In this document: one piece after another, positions 1 to 5,929 of the stretch | Layout: the number at the start of each line of letters is the position of its first letter | Numbering within the stretch: position 1 is the stretch's first letter | Source: Planctomycetia bacterium | GTDB taxonomy: Bacteria > Planctomycetota > Phycisphaerae > Phycisphaerales > SM1A02 | Assembly: GCA_009936695.1 (NCBI GenBank) | Contig: JAACEA010000309.1 | Location: 1-6,110 of the forward strand | Reading direction: 5' to 3' | DNA length: 6,110 nt | Made by a program: the position numbers and the translations under genes | The notes under the pieces: generated by a model | Database searches by the model: none | What the model was told of the DNA's origin: nothing | What the model saw: the letters and a program-made list of their open reading frames with translations, nothing else

Positions 1-30
1 ATGGGCGGAACTTCAATGGGCGGAACTTCG
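1..30. repeat. Two tandem copies of a 15-bp unit at the window edge
   Basis: Positions 1-15 and 16-30 are the same unit (atgggcggaacttc plus a or g), differing only in the last base. The first copy starts at the window edge, so the array may continue upstream. The unit is five codons long, so in any reading frame it would encode a pentapeptide repeat. Confidence 0.8.
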
Positions 31-51
31 GCGGGTGGTGGGCGTCATTGA
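1..51 (+). CDS. Possible 3' end of an upstream gene with Gly-rich pentapeptide tail (partial)
   Basis: Frame 1 is open from the window edge to a TGA at 49-51 and reads MGGTSMGGTSAGGGRH. Two in-frame copies of the pentapeptide MGGTS come from a 15-bp tandem repeat, followed by a Gly-rich end. Low-complexity Gly-rich tails are a common way for bacterial proteins to end, so this could be the C-terminus of a gene whose body lies outside the window. Frames 2 and 3 are also open across these bases, so the frame choice rests only on the repeat being a multiple of three and on the composition. The family is not recognisable. Confidence is low. Confidence 0.3.
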   Translation: MGGTSMGGTSAGGGRH

Positions 52-261
52 TTCTGGTCGTCGGCGATCCACCGCCCGCCACTTGCGCTTGCCCGCGTTC
101 ATCCGCGGTATCTCGGCAGGTCCGGGAACCCTCCGCTCGATCTCGATCGGGGGCGATTCGGGGTGTTTCGGGCTTCTCGACGTCTCGCCCTTGCGTCTCT
201 CGCGGGAGCGGGGCAGGATTGAGTGGTTCGACCCGGGCCGGGGCCTTTCCGACCCACTGAT

Positions 262-280
262 CGAGGACGGGTGGTCCTCG
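262..280 (+). other. Perfect 7-bp hairpin in the leader of the propeller gene
   Basis: CGAGGAC at 262-268 pairs exactly with GTCCTCG at 274-280 around a 5-base loop (gggtg). It lies 33 bases before the proposed start codon at 314 and has no T-run after it, so it does not look like a classical intrinsic terminator. It may be a 5'-UTR structure, a factor-dependent terminator remnant for an upstream gene, or chance in GC-rich DNA. Confidence 0.35.
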
Positions 281-302
281 GCTCGACCGATCGACCGAAC
301 AC

Positions 303-307
303 AGGAG
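303..307 (+). promoter_or_regulatory. Ribosome binding site that fixes the propeller gene start
   Basis: AGGAG lies six bases before the ATG at 314. This is good Shine-Dalgarno spacing and is followed directly by a signal-peptide-like sequence. It is the main reason for preferring 314 over the upstream in-frame ATG at 35. Confidence 0.75.
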
Positions 308-313
308 TTCCGG

Positions 314-2014
314 ATGCGTCATCGCCTCGCCCTCACTGCCAGCGTCCTCATCGCACCGATCGCGTCGATCGGCTCGGTCGCGTCCGGCCAGCAGTTCCAG
401 AACCAGACCTCCGATCGGTTTCCCACGCAGGCGCTCTACAGCAACCAGCTGTCGTTCTGCGACGTGGACATGGACGGCGACCTCGACATCGCCTTCGCCG
501 ACGGTCAGGGTTACTCCTCGCAGGGATCGGCGCTTCGCGCCCGGATCTACATCAACGACGGCAACGGGGTCTTCACCGACGAGTCCGAGGCCCGGGTGCC
601 GATCATCGGCTGGTATCGCGGCGTCGAGTTCGGGGACGTCGATCGAGACGGCGACTGGGACATGGTCCTCGCCAACGACTTCTACAAGACGCCCGTCCTG
701 TTGATCAACGACGGAAACGGTTTCTTCACCTACGACTTCGATCGACTTCCGCCGGCGCGGCTGTCCTCGGCGCGGGGCCAGTTCGCCGACGTCGATGATG
801 ACGACGACCTGGATCTCTTCTTCTGCAACAGCGGGACCAGCAGCCGATTCGGCTCGAACGGCCGGCCCGTCCTCTACCTGAACGACGGCACCGGGTTCTT
901 CACCGACGCGACCGCGGAACGCACGCCGAACGCGATCATTCGCGATCAGCAGGACTGCCACTTCTTCGATGCGGACGGTGATCTCGATCTCGACCTGCAC
1001 ATCGGAAGTCGAAGTTCGAACAACGGCGGCAGTCAGTTGTGGTTGAACGACGGCTCGGGGACGTTCACCCGGCTCCAATCGGGAATTCCCACCGACGGTA
1101 ACTGCTACTCCTACGACACCGGTGACTGCGACGGCGACGGAAACCTCGATCTGCTCGGCGCGAATTCCGGCTCGAGCAACCGGGAACTCCTGTTGCTGAA
1201 CGACGGCACCGGGACGAACTGGACGGACATCTCCAACCGGATCTCTCCGAACCCGACTTCCGACGACAACGACACCAAGTTCATCGACTACGACATGGAC
1301 GGCGACCTCGACTTCGTGGTTGCGGCGCTCTTCTCCAGTCAGGATCGGTTCTATCGAAACGACGGCAGCGGGTTCTTCACCCAGCAGACGAACATGATGA
1401 GCCCGATCACCGACGCCTCGCTCGACGTCGGGTTCGCCGACGTGGACGGTGACGGCCGACCCGACATGGTGACGGCGCAGGGCGAGGGTGGAAACTTCCA
1501 GAATCGCCTCTACATGAACACCGGCCCCATCGACGACCTCGACCCGGAGGTCCGACGAACCAGCGTGGTCACTCCAGCGAAGGGCGACCTCGGTCCGTTC
1601 CCGGTCCGCACCGCGGTCTTCGACCAGTACACCTCGGATCGTGGCTTCTATCCGCGATCGATCGAACTGGTCTACACCGTGGACGGCGGTCGCGAGACCG
1701 TGATCGAGATGGACTGGGCCGGCAACTCGGTGTGGCGAGGTGAGATCCCCGCGGTCGATCCGTGCAGCCTGGTGACCTACTTCGTGCGAGCCGAGGACCG
1801 TGCCGGGAACGTGGGCGTCGGCGTCGCCGTCGACTTCGAGACGACCGGCACCTGTGGTTCGATCGCGGATCTGAACGGCGACGGACTGGTGAACGGCGCC
1901 GACGTCGGGCTCCTGCTCGCGCAGTGGGGCGGGCCCGGCACCGCCGACTTCAACGGATCCGGCACCGTGAACGGCGCCGATCTGGGCATCATGCTCGTCG
2001 AGTGGACGGGCTGA
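314..2014 (+). CDS. Secreted seven-repeat FG-GAP/VCBS beta-propeller protein with dockerin-like tail
   Basis: The protein has 566 residues. Residues 1-25 form a Sec signal peptide: MRHR, a hydrophobic stretch, then a likely cut near VASG|QQ. Residues 48-402 hold seven Asp-rich calcium loops of the DxDxDGDxD type, starting at D50, D108, D159, D219, D271, D325 and D376. Blades carry an NDGxGxFT-type strand; the last blade ends in MNTG. Seven repeats suggest a closed seven-bladed propeller. Residues 408-513 look like an Ig/FnIII-like beta domain ending in YFVRAEDRAGNVG. The C-terminus has two dockerin-like EF-hand loops (D519-D530 and D545-D556). Such proteins are exported and bind calcium, carbohydrate or partner proteins; the ligand here is unknown. 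The tail is typical of Phycisphaerae proteins and need not imply a cellulosome. The gene stands alone and converges on the TM2 gene 13 bases away. Confidence 0.9.
   Translation: MRHRLALTASVLIAPIASIGSVASGQQFQNQTSDRFPTQALYSNQLSFCDVDMDGDLDIAFADGQGYSSQGSALRARIYINDGNGVFTDESEARVPIIGWYRGVEFGDVDRDGDWDMVLANDFYKTPVLLINDGNGFFTYDFDRLPPARLSSARGQFADVDDDDDLDLFFCNSGTSSRFGSNGRPVLYLNDGTGFFTDATAERTPNAIIRDQQDCHFFDADGDLDLDLHIGSRSSNNGGSQLWLNDGSGTFTRLQSGIPTDGNCYSYDTGDCDGDGNLDLLGANSGSSNRELLLLNDGTGTNWTDISNRISPNPTSDDNDTKFIDYDMDGDLDFVVAALFSSQDRFYRNDGSGFFTQQTNMMSPITDASLDVGFADVDGDGRPDMVTAQGEGGNFQNRLYMNTGPIDDLDPEVRRTSVVTPAKGDLGPFPVRTAVFDQYTSDRGFYPRSIELVYTVDGGRETVIEMDWAGNSVWRGEIPAVDPCSLVTYFVRAEDRAGNVGVGVAVDFETTGTCGSIADLNGDGLVNGADVGLLLAQWGGPGTADFNGSGTVNGADLGIMLVEWTG
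1889..1980 (+). repeat. Duplicated dockerin-loop coding segment (78-bp period)
   Basis: The 14-base string gtgaacggcgccga occurs at 1889-1902 and again at 1967-1980, 78 bases (26 codons) apart. It encodes the V-N-G-A-D part of both dockerin-like loops. The second loop has Ser549 where the first has Asp523. Near-identical DNA in an otherwise diverged pair suggests recent duplication or strong codon-level constraint. Confidence 0.75.
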
Positions 2015-2027
2015 TCCGCAGAACGAC

Positions 2028-2261
2028 TCAGTTCCCGTCGCGGCTCTGAACCCGCCGGACGTCGTCGGCGAAACGTCGATTCGCGTCATCGACCATGCCG
2101 GGGACGAGGAACAGATCGATGATCTGCCCGATCAGCAGTAATCCGCCGGTGAGCAGCCAGATCACCCCGGTGATGATCCGTCCGTTGTAGAGACGGTGAA
2201 TCCCGCAGAAGCCGATGAGGCAGAGCAGCCAGAGCAGGTACGAGGTGCCGGTGGACTTCAT
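2028..2261 (-). CDS. TM2-domain small membrane protein
   Basis: The protein has 77 residues. Two hydrophobic segments (about 7-22 and 29-55) flank the TM2 signature: G17-F-C-G-I-H-R-L-Y-N-G27, then a Gly/Leu-rich second helix ending in the conserved acidic residue of QIIDL (D49). The C-terminus (58-77) is charged and probably cytoplasmic. TM2 proteins are small two-helix inner-membrane proteins with no assigned biochemical role, often described as membrane-structural or stress-related. The ATG at 2261 is chosen because TGGAG lies nine bases upstream on the minus strand and because the domain begins almost at once. The frame stays open far upstream, antisense to the oxidoreductase gene, but that extension is Arg/Glu/His-rich and looks non-coding. 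The gene converges with the propeller gene and diverges from the oxidoreductase; no functional link to either is evident. Confidence 0.85.
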   Translation of the reverse strand: MKSTGTSYLLWLLCLIGFCGIHRLYNGRIITGVIWLLTGGLLLIGQIIDLFLVPGMVDDANRRFADDVRRVQSRDGN

Positions 2262-2270
2262 GTCGTGATG

Positions 2271-2275
2271 CTCCA
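2271..2275 (-). promoter_or_regulatory. Ribosome binding site of the TM2 gene
   Basis: On the minus strand TGGAG (2275-2271) precedes the ATG at 2261 by nine bases. It supports the short 77-residue form rather than an N-terminally extended one starting at 2333. Confidence 0.55.
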
Positions 2276-2287
2276 AGGTGCGTTCGG

Positions 2288-2306
2288 GGGGCTGCGAAGG
2301 AGCCCC
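2288..2306. other. Hairpin in the TM2/oxidoreductase divergent region
   Basis: GGGGCT (2288-2293) pairs with AGCCCC (2301-2306) around a 7-base loop. It would sit in the 5' leader of the TM2 transcript, about 27 bases upstream of its start codon. There is no T-run on either side. A leader structure or a protein-binding site is possible; chance is also possible at this GC content. Confidence 0.3.
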
Positions 2307-2378
2307 GTGCCCCCTCGGCAAGCATGATCTCATCTCCTTCAAACTCGTGTCGCCCGGAGTGGGGCCGATCGGCTCGGG

Positions 2379-2384
2379 TATCCT
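2379..2384 (+). promoter_or_regulatory. Candidate -10 box for a leaderless oxidoreductase mRNA
   Basis: TATCCT fits a TANNNT -10 element and ends six bases before the ATG at 2391, so transcription would start at or next to the start codon. No Shine-Dalgarno sequence is visible before this ATG, and no good -35 box was found. Similar boxes precede the MOSC and SDR genes. Confidence 0.45.
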
Positions 2385-2390
2385 TGTGGC

Positions 2391-4592
2391 ATGAAGCGAC
2401 TCACCGCAGGCGGAGGATTCCCCGCCATCTGGTACACGCTGAAGAAGGGCCGGGAGGCCGGCGGCGTCTTCAAACTCTGGAAGGCGATGCGGACGCACAA
2501 CGCGTGCAAGACCTGCGCGCTCGGCATGGGCGGCCAGGCGGGGGGCATGGTCAACGAGACGGGTCACTTCCCCGAGGTCTGCAAGAAGTCGCTGCAAGCG
2601 ATGGTCGCAGACATGGCGGGTCGCATCGAGCCGCGGTTCTTCGAGGAGTACACCCACGAGAAACTGCGCACGCTCTCCCCCCGCGAGCTCGAATCCGCCG
2701 GCCGGATCACCACGCCGCTGTATTCCGGTCCGCTTGACGACCGGTACCGCCCGATCGAGTGGTCCGACGCGATGGATCGCATCGGTACCGCGTTCGGTCG
2801 TACGAAGCCCGATCGGTCCTTCTTCTACTTCTCGGGTCGTTCGAGCAACGAAGCGGGCTTCCTGCTGCAGATGGTCGCCCGCCTCTGGGGCACCAACAAC
2901 GTCAACAACTGCTCCTTCTACTGCCACCAGGCCTCGGGCGTGGGTCTGTCGAGCGTCACCGGCAGCGGCACCGCGACCCTCGATCTCGAGGACGTCGACC
3001 AGTGCGACACCCTCTTCCTGATCGGCGGGAACCCGGCCTCCAACCATCCACGGTTCATGCGGACGCTGATGGAGATCAAGCGACGTGGCGGGAAGGTCGT
3101 CGTGATCAATCCGCTCAAGGAACTCGGGCTCGTACGATTCAAGGTGCCGAGCGACGTGCGGAGCCTGCTCTTCGGCACCCGCATCGCCGACCTCTATCTC
3201 ATGCCGACCATCGGCGGCGACATCGCCCTCCTGATCGGAATCGCGAAGGTCGTGCTCGAGCGTGGCGGCGTCGACGAGGCGTACGTCCGTGAACACACCG
3301 CTGAATTCGACGCGTATCGCACCGTCGTGGAGTCGGCCGACTGGGTGATCATCGAGTCGGCGAGCGGCGTCGATCGGGCGGACATCGAAAGGGCGGCGGA
3401 GGTCTATCTCAAGAGTCGGCGGACGGTCTTCGCCTGGACCATGGGGATCACGCACCATGCCCACGGCGTGGAGAACGTCCAGGCGATCGCGGCGCTCGCG
3501 CTGCTTCGGGGCATGGTCGGGCGGCCCGGTGCGGGTCTGCTTCCGCTACGCGGGCATTCGAACGTCCAGGGCATCGGATCGATGGGGGTGACGCCCACGT
3601 TGAAGAAGGCCGTCTTCGAGAACCTCCAGAAGCACTTCGGCGTGACGCTTCCCACCTCGGCCGGTCTCGACACCATGGCCTGCATGGAGAAGGCCGGCGC
3701 GGGCGATGTCGACGTGGCGGTGTGTCTCGGCGGAAACCTGTTCGGCTCGAATCCGGACGCGGTCGCCGCGAGCCGGGACCTCGGTCGCATCGGCACGCTG
3801 GTCCATCTCTCGACCACCCTCAACACCGGACATTGTTGCGGTCTCGGGCGGGAGAACATCATCCTGCCGGTGCTCGCCCGCGACGAGGAACCGCAGCGGA
3901 CGACCCAGGAGTCGATGTTCAACTACGTCCGGGTGTCCGATGGCGGCCCGGCGCGGCACGAGGGTCCCCGCAGCGAAGTGGAGGTCGTCGCCGATCTCGC
4001 GTCACGAATCGTCACCGATCTTCCCGGTGAGACGCCCATCGACTGGGACGAGATGCGTGATCACGGAACGATCCGACATGCCATCGCCCGGATCATTCCG
4101 GGATACGAGGCGATCGGCGAAGTCGACGCGAACAACCGGGAGTTCACGATCGACGGGCGCGTCTTCCACGAACCGACCTTCGCCACCGACCACGGTCGGG
4201 CGATCTTCCATCCGGTGGCGATTCCGAAGACCGAGCGCCACGAGGACGAACTCGTGCTGATGACGGTTCGCAGCGAGGGGCAGTTCAACACCGTGGTCTA
4301 CGAGGAGGAGGACCTCTATCGCGGCCAGGATCGCCGCGACGTGGTGCTGCTTCATCCCGACGACATGGCGACCCGTGGCATCGATCCCGACCAGCTTGTC
4401 GAGGTCACCAGCGAAGTCGATTCGATGCAGGTCCTCGCCCGCCCCTACGACATCGCACGGGGCTGCGCCTGCATGTACTACCCCGAAGCGAACCGATTGG
4501 TACCCCGTGCCGTCGATCGGTCTTCACGAACCCCGGCGTTCAAGTCGATCCCGGTGCTGGTCGAAGCGGTATCGCCGGTGGCCGCGGAATGA
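2391..4592 (+). CDS. Molybdopterin (bis-MGD) oxidoreductase, FdhF/YdeP-type alpha subunit
   Basis: The 733-residue length is close to the family's usual size. A short N-terminal iron-sulfur region has Cys39-x2-Cys42 and Cys64, in NACKTCALGMGGQ and EVCKKS. The molybdopterin domain follows. NNCSFYCHQASG puts Cys178-His179 where E. coli FdhH has SeCys140-His141, so Cys178 is the likely molybdenum ligand. LIGGNPASNHP (from about 211) and RGHSNVQG (387-394) are cofactor and active-site motifs shared with FdhH/YdeP; Arg387 is a candidate substrate residue. The C-terminal molydop-binding domain (about 620-728) includes TVRSEGQFN (625-633) and YYPEAN (696-701). There is no Tat signal or membrane helix, so it is probably cytoplasmic. 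The family moves electrons in formate dehydrogenase-like reactions, but the substrate here is unknown. No electron-transfer subunit gene is adjacent. MOSC and mobA genes lie tail-to-tail downstream. The start is supported by the family-like N-terminus, though no Shine-Dalgarno is seen. Confidence 0.93.
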   Translation: MKRLTAGGGFPAIWYTLKKGREAGGVFKLWKAMRTHNACKTCALGMGGQAGGMVNETGHFPEVCKKSLQAMVADMAGRIEPRFFEEYTHEKLRTLSPRELESAGRITTPLYSGPLDDRYRPIEWSDAMDRIGTAFGRTKPDRSFFYFSGRSSNEAGFLLQMVARLWGTNNVNNCSFYCHQASGVGLSSVTGSGTATLDLEDVDQCDTLFLIGGNPASNHPRFMRTLMEIKRRGGKVVVINPLKELGLVRFKVPSDVRSLLFGTRIADLYLMPTIGGDIALLIGIAKVVLERGGVDEAYVREHTAEFDAYRTVVESADWVIIESASGVDRADIERAAEVYLKSRRTVFAWTMGITHHAHGVENVQAIAALALLRGMVGRPGAGLLPLRGHSNVQGIGSMGVTPTLKKAVFENLQKHFGVTLPTSAGLDTMACMEKAGAGDVDVAVCLGGNLFGSNPDAVAASRDLGRIGTLVHLSTTLNTGHCCGLGRENIILPVLARDEEPQRTTQESMFNYVRVSDGGPARHEGPRSEVEVVADLASRIVTDLPGETPIDWDEMRDHGTIRHAIARIIPGYEAIGEVDANNREFTIDGRVFHEPTFATDHGRAIFHPVAIPKTERHEDELVLMTVRSEGQFNTVVYEEEDLYRGQDRRDVVLLHPDDMATRGIDPDQLVEVTSEVDSMQVLARPYDIARGCACMYYPEANRLVPRAVDRSSRTPAFKSIPVLVEAVSPVAAE

Positions 4593-4654
4593 TCTGGACG
4601 GCGCTGTCGCTGCTCGAAGGCGACGGACGCGATCTGCTGCTTCTGCGTCCCTGA
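4589..4654 (+). CDS. Possible 21-residue ORF coupled to the oxidoreductase stop (ATGA overlap)
   Basis: An ATG at 4589 overlaps the oxidoreductase TGA as ATGA and opens a 21-codon frame, MIWTALSLLEGDGRDLLLLRP, that stops at 4654, just short of the converging mobA end. The overlap geometry is that of translational re-initiation. The peptide is fairly hydrophobic with a central GDGRD. There is no homology I recognise and no separate ribosome binding site, so a chance ORF in the 64-base gap or the remnant of a longer gene is as likely. Confidence 0.2.
   Translation: MIWTALSLLEGDGRDLLLLRP
4625..4650. terminator. Weak hairpin between the convergent oxidoreductase and mobA genes
   Basis: GGACGC (4625-4630) pairs with GCGTCC (4645-4650) over a 14-base loop in the only gap between the two converging transcripts. 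The stem is short, the loop large and no T-run follows on either strand, so intrinsic termination is doubtful. It is listed because its position is right for a bidirectional terminator. Confidence 0.2.
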
Positions 4655-4656
4655 GT

Positions 4657-5289
4657 TCAGGCGTCGTCGGAGTCGGCGGACGGCGGATCGGATCGCATCA
4701 GGCGGCATGCCTCCTCGAAGTCCTCCGGGGTGTTCACGTTCCAGAGCAGCAGTCGCTCGCGATCCGCGAGCGGGACGCGGGTGGCGTCGGGACCGAGTCG
4801 TTCGACGAGGTGATGCACGGCGCGATCGCCGGCGTCGAGCATGTCGCGCACGACGTCCAGGCAGTCGCTTCCGATCCGACAGGGCAGGCCACGCACCCGT
4901 GGTTCCGACGTCGAGGTGAAGCACGCCATGCCGTCGTCGTCACCCACCAGCAGGCGAGCGAGCAGGCCGGCGGGAAGAAGCGGCAGATCGCAGGGGACGA
5001 TCAGGTATTGCGGGGAGATGTCGCTCGCGAGGGCGGCTTCGATGGCTGCGAGCGGACCGGAGTCGGGGCGCAGATCCTCGATCGTCTGGTGACCGGCGAT
5101 GCCGTGCGGCGAGCCCGCGATCACGACCTGCCGGCAGAAGCTCGCGAGCGTGTCGCGCATGCGTTCGATCATGTTGCGGCCATCGGGAAGGATCATGCCG
5201 CCCTTGGGGACGCCCATCCGTCGGCTGGCGCCCCCGGAGAGGATCACCGCGGCGTATGGCCAGGGTTTCGGTGGTTCGAGACTGATCAC
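4657..5289 (-). CDS. mobA: Molybdenum cofactor guanylyltransferase MobA
   Basis: MobA transfers GMP from GTP to Mo-molybdopterin, giving the guanine dinucleotide cofactor used by DMSO-reductase/FdhH-type enzymes; it acts in the cytoplasm. The protein has 210 residues (E. coli MobA is about 194). The nucleotide-binding signature is LSGGASRRMGVPK (17-29), with Lys29. SGPLAAI (77-83) matches the family GPL-A motif, PCDLPLL (99-105) contains the metal-binding Asp101, and NVNTPED (184-190) is the characteristic C-terminal NTP-D motif. The last ten residues are acidic and probably disordered. The GTG at 5289 is chosen because it overlaps the MOSC stop codon (GTGA) and places the motif at the usual distance from the N-terminus. 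An in-frame ATG at 5376 would overlap MOSC far more and add an Arg/Gly-rich leader. It is the second gene of a MOSC-mobA operon, converging on a likely client enzyme. Confidence 0.93.
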   Translation of the reverse strand: MISLEPPKPWPYAAVILSGGASRRMGVPKGGMILPDGRNMIERMRDTLASFCRQVVIAGSPHGIAGHQTIEDLRPDSGPLAAIEAALASDISPQYLIVPCDLPLLPAGLLARLLVGDDDGMACFTSTSEPRVRGLPCRIGSDCLDVVRDMLDAGDRAVHHLVERLGPDATRVPLADRERLLLWNVNTPEDFEEACRLMRSDPPSADSDDA

Positions 5290-5861
5290 GCCGGCGTTTC
5301 CGGCGAGGTGGCGACGACCGGGTCCGCCGCTCGCTCCGCAAGCACCCGGGCCGCGAAGGCCGCGCCGTCGACGCATCCTTCACCGGGTGCACGAACCAGT
5401 GGACGGGGCCCGTCGCCCGATCGTTCCACGGTGATCTTCGCGCCGGTGGCGAGCCTGCCGGGTTCGAGCACGCGGGCGTACATGCCGATTCGATTCCAGA
5501 GGATCCGCTTGAACTCCGGGGAGATCGAATCGAGCACGTAGCAGGGGGGCCGCACCCGGGTGATCTCGAGGGCCACGCCGCCGTCGAAGGAAAGCCGGTC
5601 GCCGACGGTCAGGAGCTGGATTCCCACGCCGGAGACCGTGAGGTTCTCCCCGAGGTCGCCGGGACCGAGCCGGATTCCGGTCTCTTCGGCGATCGCATCG
5701 ACGAGTTCGAGATCGATCAGGGAGATCGCCTGGATCGGGGTCCGGTGCTTCTCATGATCGTGCCCGTCGCCTTCGATCCCGGCGGCGCGCACCGAGGCGG
5801 TGGGAATCGCCGTCTTGGGGATTCCGCCCGGCGAAAGGTTGATGGAACGAAGCACCGACAT
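5286..5861 (-). CDS. MOSC-domain protein (molybdenum cofactor handling)
   Basis: The protein has 191 residues. MOSC domains, named for the Moco sulfurase C-terminal domain, bind Moco or handle its sulfur. Visible features are the N-terminal SINLSPGGIPK strand, GIEGDGHDHEKHR (28-40) matching the family G-x-x-G-D-x-H region, GPGDLGENLTVSG (66-78) with the GEN motif, VGDRL (86-90), and RPPCYVLD (104-111) with the conserved Cys107. Residues after about 155 form an Ala/Pro-rich extension. As a stand-alone small MOSC protein it resembles YiiM-like members more than full Moco sulfurases; no aminotransferase domain is present. The ATG at 5861 is preferred, being six bases after a TANNNT box; a GTG at 5867 is an alternative adding two residues. 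It is the first gene of the operon, overlapping mobA by four bases, which supports a role in Moco delivery or maturation. Its precise activity is unknown. Confidence 0.88.
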   Translation of the reverse strand: MSVLRSINLSPGGIPKTAIPTASVRAAGIEGDGHDHEKHRTPIQAISLIDLELVDAIAEETGIRLGPGDLGENLTVSGVGIQLLTVGDRLSFDGGVALEITRVRPPCYVLDSISPEFKRILWNRIGMYARVLEPGRLATGAKITVERSGDGPRPLVRAPGEGCVDGAAFAARVLAERAADPVVATSPETPA

Positions 5862-5867
5862 GTCCAC

Positions 5868-5873
5868 ATGGTA
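5868..5873 (-). promoter_or_regulatory. Candidate -10 box for a leaderless MOSC-mobA mRNA
   Basis: On the minus strand TACCAT (5873-5868) ends six bases before the ATG at 5861. There is no Shine-Dalgarno sequence. The spacer (gtggac) resembles the one before the oxidoreductase (tgtggc). If transcription starts at the ATG, the operon mRNA is leaderless. Confidence 0.45.
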
Positions 5874-5916
5874 CGCCCGCGACCACGCCTGCCCCGCCTC
5901 GAATCTCGACCTCCGG

Positions 5917-5922
5917 TACGCT
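5917..5922 (+). promoter_or_regulatory. Candidate -10 box for a leaderless SDR mRNA
   Basis: TACGCT fits TANNNT and ends seven bases before the ATG at 5930. The intervening bases (cctcgcc) contain no purine-rich ribosome binding site. It shares the 68-base divergent region with the MOSC promoter candidate, with about 43 bases between the two boxes. Confidence 0.4.
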
Positions 5923-5929
5923 CCTCGCC

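Larger units (their letters stand above)
52..313. other. Intergenic region upstream of the propeller gene
   Basis: This 262-base stretch has no ORF with a credible start, ribosome binding site and recognisable product. The propeller reading frame stays open through it (back to an ATG at 35), but the translation is Arg/Ser/Gly-rich, resembles no known domain, and would bury the signal peptide. It probably contains the promoter and 5' leader of the propeller gene and perhaps the end of the preceding transcript. No convincing -35/-10 pair could be assigned by eye. Confidence 0.55.

Noticed and set aside
35..313. Upstream in-frame extension of the propeller gene to an ATG at 35
   Set aside because: The extra 93 residues are Arg/Ser/Gly-rich with no domain and would place the signal peptide internally. 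AGGAG six bases before 314 supports the later start.
2015..2027. Intrinsic terminator between the convergent propeller and TM2 genes
   Set aside because: The 13-base gap and its flanks show no stable stem or T-run.
2922..2924. Selenocysteine codon in the formate dehydrogenase-like active site
   Set aside because: The codon is TGC (Cys), not TGA, and no in-frame TGA occurs before the stop at 4590-4592.
2262..3464. Very long minus-strand extension of the TM2 frame, antisense to the oxidoreductase
   Set aside because: It is an antisense shadow of a well-conserved gene in GC-rich DNA. Its translation is low in hydrophobic residues and rich in Arg, Glu, Asp and His, with no recognisable domain. 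Only the last 77 residues are real.
5290..5376. Longer MobA form starting at the ATG at 5376
   Set aside because: It would add an Arg/Gly-rich leader overlapping the MOSC gene by about 90 bases. The GTG at 5289 with the GTGA overlap gives a normal MobA N-terminus.
4375..5541. 388-codon + strand ORF spanning the oxidoreductase end, mobA and part of MOSC
   Set aside because: It overlaps three recognisable genes in other frames or on the other strand, and its composition is that of a shadow frame.
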